Origin: Trifolium pratense
Taxonomy: Eukaryota > Streptophyta > Magnoliopsida > Fabales > Fabaceae
DNA: 64,000 nucleotides
Assembly (NCBI RefSeq): GCF_020283565.1
Contig: NC_060061.1
Coordinates: 47,529,362-47,593,361 of the forward strand
Direction: 5' to 3'
Below are positions 47,398 to 57,820 of the stretch, piece after piece (within the stretch, counting starts at the first letter, position 1; each line of letters starts with the position of its first letter). The notes under the pieces were generated by a model. The model searched no databases. It was not told the DNA's origin and saw only the letters and a list, made by a program, of their open reading frames with translations. Both the position numbers and the translations under genes were made by a program.

Positions 47398-49428
47398 ATG
47401 GATAGTAGAAATGGTGATAATTTCATTGTGAGTGTCACAAATGAAGAGGTGGTGGCAGCAGTGTTACCAATACAAGAACATTGGCTACCACTCTCTTTTG
47501 TTACAAGAATCCTATGTTGTTGTCTACTTCTACAACATTATTAACCTTTGATTCTATGGTTGTGTCTCTCAAGAAGGCATTAGCTAAGGTTTTGGTCTCT
47601 TACTATGCCTTTGCAGGTGAAGTTGTGTCTAATTCTGTTGGTGAACCTGAGTTTCTTTGTAATAACCGTGGGGTTGATTTTGTTGAAGCTATGTTGAGCT
47701 TCAATGCATTAACTTTTATAATCCTGATGAATCTTTTGAAGGAAAGTTAGTTCCGAAGAAGAAGCACGGAGTGCTCGCTGTTCAGGTAAATGTATCTTTG
47801 AAATTTAGGTTAGACGACCTAATTCAATTTTAAAAAATCAGCTTATAAGGTGAACATTGTGGTCACTTATAAACAAATGTTAAGATTATATCGATCTCAT
47901 CAAATATTAGACAATACACATCTCTCATGCTCAAAATTGAACAAGAGTTACTTTTAGCAGGTGTTGTAATAGATCGATATTTGATAAACTATTATACTAT
48001 CTTAAAATTTTTATTGAACCTAACTAAACTCCTAACCTTTTTTTTGAAGTATTAATTTTTATTTTTAATGAAAGAATAAAAAAGTAATATGATTCCAAGG
48101 TCATACTAAGCATAAAATGAATGCCATGTACATGAAATTTAGTGTGTGTATTGAATCTATCAATTTTTATATGCAGGTAACTTCATTAAAATGTGGTGGG
48201 ATAGTAGTGGCATGCACATTTGATCATCGCATAGCAGATGCCTATTCAACAAGATGTTTTCTCTTCCCCCCTCCCATGAATCTTTTATACCCCCCAATAT
48301 TCCAATTTTGCCCTTGCAGAAAAATTCGGTTCGCAGAAACCGAATTTTTTCTAGTGCAAATTCAGAGTAAATTTCGATTTTTAGAAACCGAAATTTGTTT
48401 TCAAGGCAAAAAAAAACTTCGGTTTCTACGAACCGAAGTTTTTTCAAGGGCAAAATTGGAAATTCAGGGGGATAAAAGATTCATGGGGGGTGGGGAGAGA
48501 AAATATCATTCAACAAACATGTTTCTAGTATCATGGGCCGAGATGGCCCAATCAATAAAGCCCATCAAACCCAAAACCATAACAACCACAAACAAACCAT
48601 GTTTCCGTCGCTCCCTCCTTAGCCCTCGCCATCCTGGTTCTATCCATCCTTCTCTTGATGATATGTACATTCCCATTTCCAAACTTCCCCCTCCTTCGGC
48701 CACCACTACCAAGCCGCTACTTAGTCGAATATACCACGTCACCGCAGAAGAGCTCCAACGCTTGCAATCACTTGCCGAAGCAACCAACGATGGCAACACC
48801 ATGCCTACGAAACTTGAATCTTTCTCTGCCTACTTGTGGAAGTTGGTTGCTCATGCAGCTACAAGGGCCGATAGTAAAATGGTCATTGCTAAAATGGGTA
48901 TAGTGGTTGATGGAAGAAAGAGACTTGGCAATGGTAGCGACAAGAAAGTGAGAAGTAATGATGGAACAATATTTTGGGAATGTTCTTTCTATACCATTTG
49001 GCGTGAAGTGGGTGAAGGAGTTGGTGGATAAGCCATTAGGGTGGGTAGTTGACGAGGTCCGCCAGTTTATATCGGTAACAACAATGGAAGAGCACTTTTT
49101 GGGACTCATCGACTGGGTGGAAGAGAATCGACCTATCCCTGGATTGGCAAAGATTTATTGTGGTTCCTTTAGTGAGGGACCAACTTTTGTAGTGTCTTCT
49201 GGACAAAGATTTCCAGAAGACAGGGTTAATTTTGGGTGGGGGAAAGTTGTGTTTGCATCTTACCATTTTCCTTAGGGTGGTGAAGCTGGTTATGTGATGC
49301 CAATGCCAAACCCTTTAAGGAACGGTGATTGGATTATCTACATGCACCTTTTGAAAAAGCATTTGGAGATCATAGAGTCTGAGACAAATTATGTCTTTAA
49401 ACCTATAACTTGGGATTATCTCAATTGA
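47398..49428 (+). pseudogene. BAHD acyltransferase copy 2, inactivated
   Basis: Same two-exon plan as copy 1 (exon 1 47398-47785, exon 2 48177-49428) and very close in sequence, but broken several ways. A 43-base deletion near 47494 removes the region corresponding to [14 protein letters not shown] 7-base deletion lies near 47692. A 255-base MITE sits in exon 2 at 48253, right after the HRIAD motif. A net 2-base loss occurs near 48950. A TGG-to-TAG change at 49273-49275 stops the frame in the FPWGG motif. The TATA box, splice sites and 3' sequence survive, so it may still be transcribed. No acyltransferase activity is expected. Confidence 0.92.
48253..48507. mobile_element. 255-base Mutator-type MITE inside BAHD copy 2 exon 2
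   Basis: It starts GATGTTTTCTCTTCCCCCC and ends GGGGAGAGAAAATATC, inverted ends of about 45 bases sharing CATGAATCTTTTAT. An exact 9-base duplication, ATTCAACAA, flanks it at 48244-48252 and 48508-48516. Inside are three short palindromes, two of them built on CGGTTTC/GAAACCG. Net insertion is 264 bases, a multiple of three, and the inserted sequence has no stop in the gene's frame. Confidence 0.92.
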
Positions 49429-50618
49429 TGGATATATGGTATTGATAATCATGCATGTTGACTTGTTCAAGTGGTTAAAGGTTTAGAACCAAAGTGTTGA
49501 TTTAAGTCATTGAAACAAAAGGGTCATATTATATTATATATATAGTTGCTATAAGCTTGTAACATATGCAACAATGTTGATTTCAATGTGTATATTGAAA
49601 CTAGTTATAATTGATAATGCTTGTTGGTTTGGTTATTCTAGGATTTACTTTAATCATATGAAAAAATAATAGTAATCAACGTGTGTACTATTTGCATTAT
49701 AAAAAAAAAAAGTGTGTATTATTTGAATGTTGCTGAAAAAGATTAAGGAGTTGTTGACTTAAGTTTGGAAGTGACATTCCTTTGAATTACAACGACTTCC
49801 TTATCAAATTTTCACCAACAAAAAAAAAATTGATATATAAAACATTATTTTCTAGTTTGTTTTCCCAAATTTAGTTCAATTCTTTGCAAGGATGACTAAT
49901 ATAGATTGCAAGTCAACCTTTTGAAGAAAAGTCTATCTAACAGGTCGATCTTAATTGTTACTCCAAATAAATAAGTTTGACATCTATCAACTATTCAAAT
50001 TAATTTATAACTTTGGACCGGGTTATGAATATTTGGTGGATGTCCAACTTCCTAGGATTTTCATATTTAATTTAATGTATAGTATATAATTTTTTTTTTG
50101 GAACAAACATATAATTGTTTTGACACATTATGGTCTATAATTTAATCATTCAAAATATATATATATATTTTTAAGTTCTATATGTTTGCTAAGATGTTTA
50201 GACAACAAGTAGTTAGGAAATTTTCGATTAGAATATTACAATATTTTAAAACGAGTCAATGCCTCGGTTCACTGATCAAACCAATTTGTGAAGTCGATCA
50301 ACCATTTTGTTGTGAAAATCAACAAAATGGAACAAGTAAAAATGACACCAAATTAAACGGTTCAAGTAAATAGAGATTCAAACTAAAATAAATCTACACA
50401 ATCAATTCAAAGAGCATATATAGTTATCTTGATACACAATCTATATGAATGTCCTATCGGTGGAATACGTTTGGCTTGGTGGTTTGGAGGGAGAGACATG
50501 GGGGGTTAGGTGATTAGGATATCATGATTTTAACTAATTCCATTTAAAAGGTAACAATCAAAGAGTAATATTTTTTCTTTCGATACAATCAACATGTAAT
50601 ATTTAACATTTGAAAAAC
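49429..50618. other. 3' flank of BAHD copy 2, no gene
   Basis: Homologous to 58968-59460 of unit C and partly to 42745-43330 of unit A, so part of the duplicated block. No coding evidence. Confidence 0.5.
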
Positions 50619-50752
50619 TTACGAGTTGCGATTAATGCTAGGATCAAATGAAATCGAAAGATTAATGTTACAAAGGTGCAAGAATTGTTTTGATCTATCT
50701 GAGTGAACACCAAATCTTAATGCAGTAGGTTTGAGACAAGATATTCCTTCAA
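50619..50752 (-). pseudogene. Lipid-transfer protein fragment
   Basis: The minus strand from about 50752 matches the C-terminal third of the LTP genes at 51668 and 59934: TALRFGVHSDRS, LCNINLSISFDPSIN and the same splice-donor context (CTCGTAAGT). A 5-base loss near 50740 breaks the frame. One cysteine of the DC motif is changed (DPSINRNS for DPSIDCNS), and the N-terminal two thirds are absent. It is a dead partial duplicate 0.9 kb from the intact gene. Confidence 0.85.
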
Positions 50753-51311
50753 ATAATAATAATACAATTTTTTTTTTAAAAATCAAATAAAAAATAGAAT
50801 TGATTTAAAAATTATAAAAGTATAGAAATTAGAGAAATTAATTCAAATATTTAAAAATTATTTTAATAATTTTATGTCTATGTTAAAACTAATTTTCACT
50901 TGTTAAAGTGAATCAGTATTTTTTTTTTTTTAACAAAGTGAATTAGTATTAAGTAGATTAAATTAGTCTCAAACATATTTCACTTATGGTTGATCCTTTT
51001 TTAGTTTTATGTCTATATTAAAATTAATTTTCACTTGTTAAAGTGAATTAGTATTAAGAAGATTAAATTAGTCTCACAGATATTTCACTTTATGTCTTGT
51101 TGCTCCTTTTTTATAGTTAAATTTAAATCACACTTTATTTAATCCCAAAAAAAAAAAAAATTTGCATTTATAATGTTATTTTCTATGATTTAATTCTTGA
51201 AAATGTGAATTTTTTCATGAACATAAAATTGAAAAAGAGAATTTGAACTTAGTCAAAAATAAAATTGAAAAAGAGAAGATTTTTTATTCAAAGTGGCACT
51301 AATGATATTAT

Positions 51312-51392
51312 ACAACTGTCGGGAAGGAATTTGAACTTAGCACCATGAGGTTACAAAGCTAAGCTCTTTTTCCTGAGCTAGCACCTCAATTG
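51312..51392 (-). mobile_element. Old shared SINE fragment, unit B copy
   Basis: Matches 43599-43681 and 59582-59662. On the minus strand it has CAATTGAGGTGCTAGCTCAG and a degenerate B-box, AGTTCAAATTCC. Confidence 0.6.
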
Positions 51393-51508
51393 GAAAAACA
51401 AATAATAAAGAGTTGGTACAATTTTCCACTTTGCTTATTGATACATATATAATTATCTTGTTAAATCTTCAAGATCTCTTTAAGATTAGCACGCCTCATA
51501 GTATAGAA

Positions 51509-52023
51509 TCATGAAACTCTGTACAAAAATGAAAAAAAAAAAAGAAGTTTAGAACAATACAAATGTCCTTATGAACGTAACAATATATTTACAACTAACA
51601 TTTGACATTATAAAAATCGATATGAGTATATATATGAGTTAGCTGGAAAATAAGAAGACACACTTACGAGTTGCAATCAATGCTAGGATCAAATGAAACT
51701 GAAAGACTGATGTTACAAAGCTGTGGCAATTGTGTTGATCTGTCAGAGTGAACTCCAAATCTTGATGCAGCAGGTTTGAGACAATTACAAATATTTCTTC
51801 GAATTTCAGTTGTGGTGGCCTTTTGATTTAAATTATTTGCTCCTGCACAACAATTACTGGGTGGTGTAGGAGGGCCACTTCCCTGCAAAAAAGGAAGACA
51901 TGGCAACAAGGACAAAAGAGCCTCTTGACAGCTCACGTCATCAGTTTGACTTGCATCCATTTTTGTTACTAGCATGCCTAAAAGCATCACCACCATCAAA
52001 ACAGAAATATACTTCTTCCCCAT
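51509..52023 (-). CDS. Non-specific lipid-transfer protein, type I-like, copy A
   Basis: Small secreted protein that binds lipids in the wall or cuticle. Residues 1-25 are a signal peptide (LMVVMLLGMLV core). Eight cysteines at 32, 42, 58, 59, 79, 81, 103 and 117 give C-X9-C-X15-CC-X19-C-X-C-X21-C-X13-C, a type I spacing. The usual TTxDR loop reads TTEIR, so the conserved Asp is Ile. The open frame ends at a TAA (51664-51666) that lies inside a splice donor, CTC|GTAAGT. I therefore predict exon 1 52023-51668 and exon 2 51518-51509, joined after a 149-base intron with acceptor TTTTTGTACAG; this adds VS and a TGA for 121 residues. The near-terminal intron is usual for this family. TATA-like TATAAATT lies at 52101-52108. 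Confidence 0.88.
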
Positions 52024-52100
52024 AATATTAATTTAAATATGTGTGTATGTATGATATTGTTGTAAAATTTTTGAGTGACTGGTCTATACAAGTATGTCTG

Positions 52101-52108
52101 AATTTATA
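52101..52108 (-). promoter_or_regulatory. TATA box of LTP copy A
   Basis: TATAAATT on the minus strand, 78 bases upstream of the ATG at 52023. The same box is conserved in copy B at 60367-60374. Confidence 0.6.
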
Positions 52109-52418
52109 GGCAAGATTAATTACCATTTTATGGAAACTCATTTATTTCTTGATTGTTTTTAATAATTCTTTGAAAACCTTTAATATTTCATTTATATTAT
52201 TTTTGTATAAATGGATTCATTTTTACGTTCAAATGTCTATGGTCAAAGCTAGTTATTAACATTTAAATATTTTAATAATACTTTATAGTCATAATTATTC
52301 GGAAGGAAATATTCTTTTACTCATGTTGTTACATACTACTATAAATTTTTTTCATTATTATATCACTATTCATATTGTTAACCGATGAGTAAAAAAAACT
52401 GATGAGTATTATTATCGA

Positions 52419-52568
52419 TAGTTGGTGGTTCAGTGCCGATTGGTAGTGTCTTGGTAGAAAGGATTACAGTTCGATTTCCTGCAACTGCAATTGGGAGAAA
52501 ACTGAAATCACTTGACTCCCGAAACAAATTAGACGATCTAGTAGACCTGATATTGGTAGCGAAAAAAA
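52419..52568 (+). mobile_element. tRNA-derived SINE, family of 11082
   Basis: GTTGGTGGTTCAGTGCCGATTGG (A-box region), GATTACAGTTCGATTTCCTG (B-box), a body with CAATTGGGAG and CACTTGACTCCCG, then a short A-rich tail. Diverged from the other copies. Confidence 0.7.
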
Positions 52569-53243
52569 GAGAGTATAATAGTATAATTTTTAAAAATAAC
52601 TTTAATTTTCTTCTATATTAAAAAAAATGTAAATATTTTCATTATGATCAATGAAACAAATTATTTTAGATCAACGCTTCATTGGGTGATTAACATGACA
52701 TTTGTTATGAATAATATAGTAGATGCACATTAGTCGTAACCCATATCATTGACTCATGTATTGTTCTATGTTACAATGTAGTAAATACTTGTGAATAAAA
52801 AATACAAGAGTTCTCTATTATTCCTTACTATTGGAAATAATTTCAATAATATTTTGAAAGATTAGTTGCATTTGTGATCGAATGAAAAATTGATTATCGA
52901 AGAACATTAAACCAGAACGTTGAAATTTTTTATTTGAATTGAAATACATCATTTTTTAACCTCTTGGAGTATGTAAATTGTATGAAAAATGTTTTTGTTA
53001 CTTTTAAGACAATTAATTCCTTTTTTTTAAAATTAAATCCATGTTGTTGTTTCTTTTTTTTTTTCTATATATTTAAGTCCATGTTTTTTTAAATGAAAAG
53101 GAGAGGAAAAACAATTTAAAGGGATGATTTTAGGTCAAAATTGACCTAAAAACCACCCCTCCTTAGTGGATGAACAAAAAAAACTAGGGTTGAAGGAATG
53201 GGGAGGCGGCTGTGAGATGAAGAGAGTTGTATAATTAATATTT
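52569..53243. other. Intergenic, no gene seen
   Basis: AT-rich, with a C-rich patch CCACCCCTCCTTAG near 53153. The left target duplication of the next element is at 53235-53243. Confidence 0.45.
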
Positions 53244-54618
53244 GGCTTAAATGCAGTTTTGCCCCCCCTGTTTTGATTAAATCGGAATTTTACCCCCTCT
53301 GTTTTAAAACGCGGACTTTTACCCCCCCTGTTTTATAATTTGTTGGATTTTGCCCCCCCTAAAATTCTGCTTTCGAGTCACAACTTTAAAGCTTCGCACA
53401 CAACTCAATTTTGATCAATAATTTACCAAAAGGATACCGAAATGACCGTAATCGAGTTATCTTTCCACATAATCAAACCCCACTGAATTTGGAGTTACAA
53501 AGAGAGATTAATTACCGTTTTAGTGAAGGTATGTCCCCCAAAATTCTGCAAAAAATTTGCTTTCGAGTCACAACTTCAAAGCTTCGCATACAACTCAATT
53601 TGGATCCATAATTCACCAAACGGCTACCGAAATGACCTTAATCGAGTTATCTTTCCACATAATCAAACCCCACTGAATTTGGAGTTACAAAGAGAGATTA
53701 ATTACCGTTTTAGTGAAGGTATGTCCCCAAAATTCTGCAAAAAATCTGCTTTCGAGTCACAACTTCAAAGCTTCGCATACAACTCAATTTGGATCCATAA
53801 TTCACCAAATGGCTACCGAAATGACCGTAATCGAGTTATCTTTCCACATAATCAAACCCCACTGAATTTGGAGTTACAAAGAGAGATTAATTACCGTTTT
53901 AGTGAAGGTATGTCCCCAAAATTCTGCAAAAAATCTGCTTTCGAGTCACAACTTCAAAGCTTCGTATACAACTCAATTTGGATCCATAATTCACCAAATG
54001 GCTACCGAAATGACCGTAATCGAGTTAGCTTTCTACAGAATCAAACCCCACTAAATTTGGAGTTACAGAGAGAGATTAATTACCGTTTTAGTGAAGGTCT
54101 GTCCAATTACTAATTCTGCAGAAATCTACTTGTGATCTTCAAATTCAACATCGTCTACCGAACACATCGTAACTCCAAATTCGACGAAATTGAAATGCCA
54201 ACAAGGGTAATTTCGTTAGATTTCCATACATGTAAATAGTATTAAAAAATGAGCTACAGGGTGAGAGGAATGACGAGAATACCAGTAGTAGTTTCATACG
54301 ATAATTAATTTGAACAGACCTTCACTAAAACAGTAATTAATCTCTCTCTGTAACTCCAAATTTAGTGGAGTTTGATTCTGTGGAAAACTAACTCGATTGC
54401 GGTCGTTTCGGTACCAGTTTGGTGAATTATTGATCCAAATTGAGTTCTGTGCGTAGCTTTGAACTTGAGGCTCAGAAGCAGATTTTGTGCAAAATTTTGG
54501 TGGGGGGGCAAAATCCAACAAATTATAAAATAGGGGGGGTAAAATTCCGCATTTTAAAATAGGGGTGGTAAAATTCCGCATTTTTCAAAATAGGGGGGGT
54601 AAAACTGCATTTAAGCCT
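53244..54618. mobile_element. 1.4 kb Mutator-like element carrying 189-base tandem repeats
   Basis: The ends GGCTTAAATGCAGTTTTGCC and its reverse complement at 54618 sit between exact 9-base duplications, TTAATATTT (53235-53243 and 54619-54627). The terminal repeats include several CCCCCCTGTTTT-type units. Inside is a tandem array on the left and one inverted copy of the repeat at about 54300-54490 on the right, so the element can fold back. It encodes no transposase. Confidence 0.92.
53368..54110 (+). repeat. Four tandem units of 189-190 bases
   Basis: Units start with TGCTTTCGAGTCACAACTT at 53368, 53558, 53747 and 53936; the last is partial. Spacing is 190, 189 and 189. Since 189 is 63 codons, one frame stays open through units 2-4 (53523-54113) as a repeated peptide containing GYRNDRNRVIFPHNQTPLN. 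The extra base in unit 1 shifts its frame. Nothing like it is known to me as a protein domain. Confidence 0.95.
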
Positions 54619-54627
54619 TAATATTTT

Positions 54628-55085
54628 TATAGTTGTTTAATACTATTTTAGACAGTTAGTGCATCTCATTAAACTCTTAGTTTATTACCATTATTATATT
54701 TTAGGCTATATTTTATTTTAATAATAACGTTAGAAACAATGGCTTTGCTAACCGTTTTTCTTCATTTCCTTAACTATCTCTGGTTTTATTAAGACATTAT
54801 TTTTTTGTCCAAATACCAATATACTATACATATACTAATAAAAAAAACTTCTATCTGTATATATTCCACATAATTAGTTCACCAAAAAACCAATATTCTT
54901 TCCTGCGAGACTTTATCTAACATGCTCCACGTAGTGACGGAACCAGAAATTTTGAATAGAGGGGGCATTATATATACTATATTTCATTTTTATAGTATAA
55001 ATATATAACACAAATGTTCTCTACCGCCATATTTTAAAAATAATGCATGACTTTCTCATTTTCAATCTCAATAAAAAACATCTCT
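54628..55085. other. Intergenic, no gene seen
   Basis: AT-rich. GTGACGGAACCAGAAATTTTGAATAGAGGGGGC near 54935 resembles part of a common plant transposon repeat and has a partner at 55890-55940 (GGTGCCTCCGTCCCTGGC), possibly the two ends of one element that encloses the SINE at 55086. Confidence 0.4.
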
Positions 55086-55209
55086 ATGTTCCCTTGAACA
55101 TAGTCCATTTGGTAGGAATATTGTAATATGCAAGGGTCAAAGTTCGAACCATGAACGCCCCAATTATTCACCTTAATATGCGAAATTTTAGTCATTAAAC
55201 TGCTTGACA
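55086..55209 (+). mobile_element. tRNA-derived SINE, family of 4938
   Basis: A diverged A-box region (CATAGTCCATTTGGTAGG) and an intact B-box (AGTTCGAACC), with the CACCTTAATATGCGAAATTTTAG tail region matching the 4938 copy. AAAAAACATCTCT flanks it exactly at 55073-55085 and 55210-55222. Confidence 0.8.
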
Positions 55210-55222
55210 AAAAAACATCTCT

Positions 55223-55951
55223 CTCAAATGATCCCTTATGCAATTTCACAACTCATTTTTGATAATCTTCGTAGCAGAGAAAACTCTTTCAACTATTGTA
55301 GTTGCCACAATATGTTTTTTGTCTCAACTAATTTTATACAAAGATCACTAATCTCCTATAATTCGGAAAATACATCTTGAGAGCATACACCCCTCCCCTT
55401 TAATTTTCAAGGGGGTGTTTGTATCATTCTAGAGTGAATTTGTTAAAGGTTCATGCTAATAAATGTTACTGAAATTCCAAACAGAATAAAAAAGTTGATT
55501 TTTTTTATTGAAAATAACATTTTTATTTTAAAAAAACTAACTACATATATTCTAAAATAAATTTATCATATATTGTTCCTTATTAGTGTCACATAGAGAC
55601 TATTTAACATTTTCCTTTGTTAAATTGTTGTTTGTTTTTATAAAAGATTCCTTTAATTGTATTTTGTTAAATTGTTGTTTGTTTTAATAAAAGATTCTTT
55701 TAATTGTTGTATTTTAAAAAGAGGTACTACTATCACGTGTGTGTTTGTGTAGTTGATACTTGCTGGAGTGGATTGTAACTTTAGACTCACATAACAACTT
55801 TTTATTAGATGATAAATGGATCATATGGATGTGAGTAACTGGTAAAAGTAGCAACACATATATATACTATAAAAAAAATCCTCAAAACTTTGTGTAGGCC
55901 AGTGCCCCCATAGTGCTTAAGGTGCCTCCGTCCCTGGCTCCACGTGATTAA
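55223..55951. other. Intergenic, no gene seen
   Basis: AT-rich. A short duplication, TAAATTGTTGTTTGTTTT, occurs at about 55621 and 55668. No gene. Confidence 0.4.
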
Positions 55952-56325
55952 ATGGTGCATGGTGCACAAATTAGCAATTATACTATGATCAATATTAACT
56001 TTATAAAATTCACCGTTGAATTGAAAGTTTATATCATATAGATCATCGATAAAATTTTTGAAAAAATTGAAAATCATTTGATATGTCATTTCGAGATCCA
56101 TCAAAATTAACGGTAATCAATAAAATAACCATAAACTGTTAATATTGATGTGTCTCAATAACATACCAAATGATTTTCAAATTTTTTACAGATGATCTAT
56201 ACGATATAAGCTTTCAATCCAACGGTGGATTTTGTAAATTTTGTATTCGTTAAAGCGTTATTGAGCGGTGTAACATTACTCAAATGTTACACTAGTGTAA
56301 TTTGATCCCTCCCCACTATAATTAC
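55952..56325. mobile_element. Dispersed inverted element
   Basis: TTATAAAATTCACCGTTGAATTGAAAGTTTATATCATATAGATCAT at 55991-56045 (described here in parts: CACCGTTGAATTGAAAG and ATCATATAGATCAT) is mirrored by GATCTATACGATATAAGCTTTCAATCCAAC at 56185-56225. The right half recurs in the BAHD1 intron at 40548. Confidence 0.6.
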
Positions 56326-56425
56326 ATTTACCAAGTACTCAATGTTTACCAATGATGAGAAAGTCATACCGCTCTCCAAAATATTTAATTAAATGTGAGA
56401 AGTAATAAATTAATTAAAAAACAAA

Positions 56426-56603
56426 GGAGAATGTTAACATGTGCCTTTAAGGCATATGTTAAGCAAGCAAAAATAAAAATTCTTAAATGCTAATTTGTGT
56501 ATTTTAACTTTTGAAGCATTAAATTTTTTTGTATCATTAAATGTTGAGTTTCTATATTGGGATATGTTAACATGTGCCTTTAGGGCACATGTTAATAAGA
56601 CCC
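56426..56603. mobile_element. MITE, second member of the GTTAACATGTGCC family
   Basis: 178 bases, in the opposite orientation to the copy at 14444. The ends are GGAGAATGTTAACATGTGCC and GGCACATGTTAATAAGACCC. Exact 9-base duplication AAAAACAAA at 56417-56425 and 56604-56612. Confidence 0.88.
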
Positions 56604-57540
56604 AAAAACAAATGGTATTGAAAATAAAAATTGAATAAAACTTGAATGAGAACGGCCAAGAAGTGTGCAGGCTGAAAATTTGGTACGAGAGGGAGGAGAC
56701 ATGAAGGGAGTGACAGAAAAAGTAAAATGATGCAAATCAAAATCGTAAATAAGAGATATGAAAAGAAAATATTTATTAAAGAGATTTTATTTGAAAATTT
56801 CTATTTTTAATTCTTAGGCTGATGTGTCTAATAATAGTTTTAATTGGATGACAGTGTAATAGTTTTAATTGGTTAACAGTGTAAAGTTACATTATACTGT
56901 CAGAGTATTCTAATTAAAGGATCGGCAACGCCACGACTCCCGTGCAGACGCACGGGTGTCCTGCTAGTAAATAAATAATGACATGGCGACACTCTAGTGG
57001 ATGTCTGTGTAATTTTTTTTACACTGTCTACTTATATTCTTTTTTTTTTCATAGTATGAATTTTATTTATATATATTGTCAGTGTAAAAGTTTTTTACAC
57101 ATGCATTCAATAATATACCAACATATCATGTATTGCGTTTAAAAACATAATGTGTCACATTTATTAAATGATGTGGCAACACGTCATTGAATGCACGTAT
57201 AAAAAAACTTTACAATGACACAGTGCATGCAAATTAAACTCATATTATATTATCATGAGACTTATTTTGAATGAAATAAGTATAATGAAAAATTACCTTC
57301 ATTTTCTCTGATTAAATTAGTGCTTGAAGCATATGTTCTTATAAACCAAATGTTACAAATCATATTAAGTTTATCATTGGCAAGATTGGTTATGCTATCT
57401 CAAATATATTATAATGCAAAACAAAATGTTCTATAGATATGTATTGAAGCGTCTGAAGTTTTTTCAATCTAATATTTTTATAGGTTATTAATTCCCAAAG
57501 GAAGTTGATAAATTAACAACGCGTTTGAGTGGCTCATTTG
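56604..57540. other. Intergenic with a further MITE
   Basis: At 57073-57219, TGTCAGTGTAAAAGTTTTTTACAC and its near reverse complement, ending CTTTACAATGACA, bound a short hairpin element with CATGCATTCAAT inside. No gene in the rest. Confidence 0.45.
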
Positions 57541-57820
57541 ATAATGATGATTGTTCCGATCCGACCTCAAGTCCACATCTCCAAGAGATTGTCTGCTTTG
57601 GGGTTAACCTGTCACTGTTTTGTCCCTTGCAGAAAAGGCGCTTCAGTGGTTTGAAATGTGCGGATATTGTATATAAACTACCCTTAGCCTAGATTACAAA
57701 GCGATGTGAGACTATTTTGGTGTATCCGGAATAGTAACCCCCCAGTCGAGGCTAAGGGGATATTAAAGGGTGTAAACACATGAGCATGTGCGAGTTCGTT
57801 TACCACAGACGGTGCAACTG
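57541..57820. other. GC-richer block of unknown origin abutting BAHD copy 3
   Basis: Less AT-rich than its surroundings. On the minus strand it contains AGTCTCACATCGC and GTTTATATACAATATCC, phrases common in plant LTR or TRIM-type repeats. It ends where homology to BAHD exon 2 begins (about 57821), so it marks the breakpoint that removed exon 1. No terminal repeats were resolved. Confidence 0.4.
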
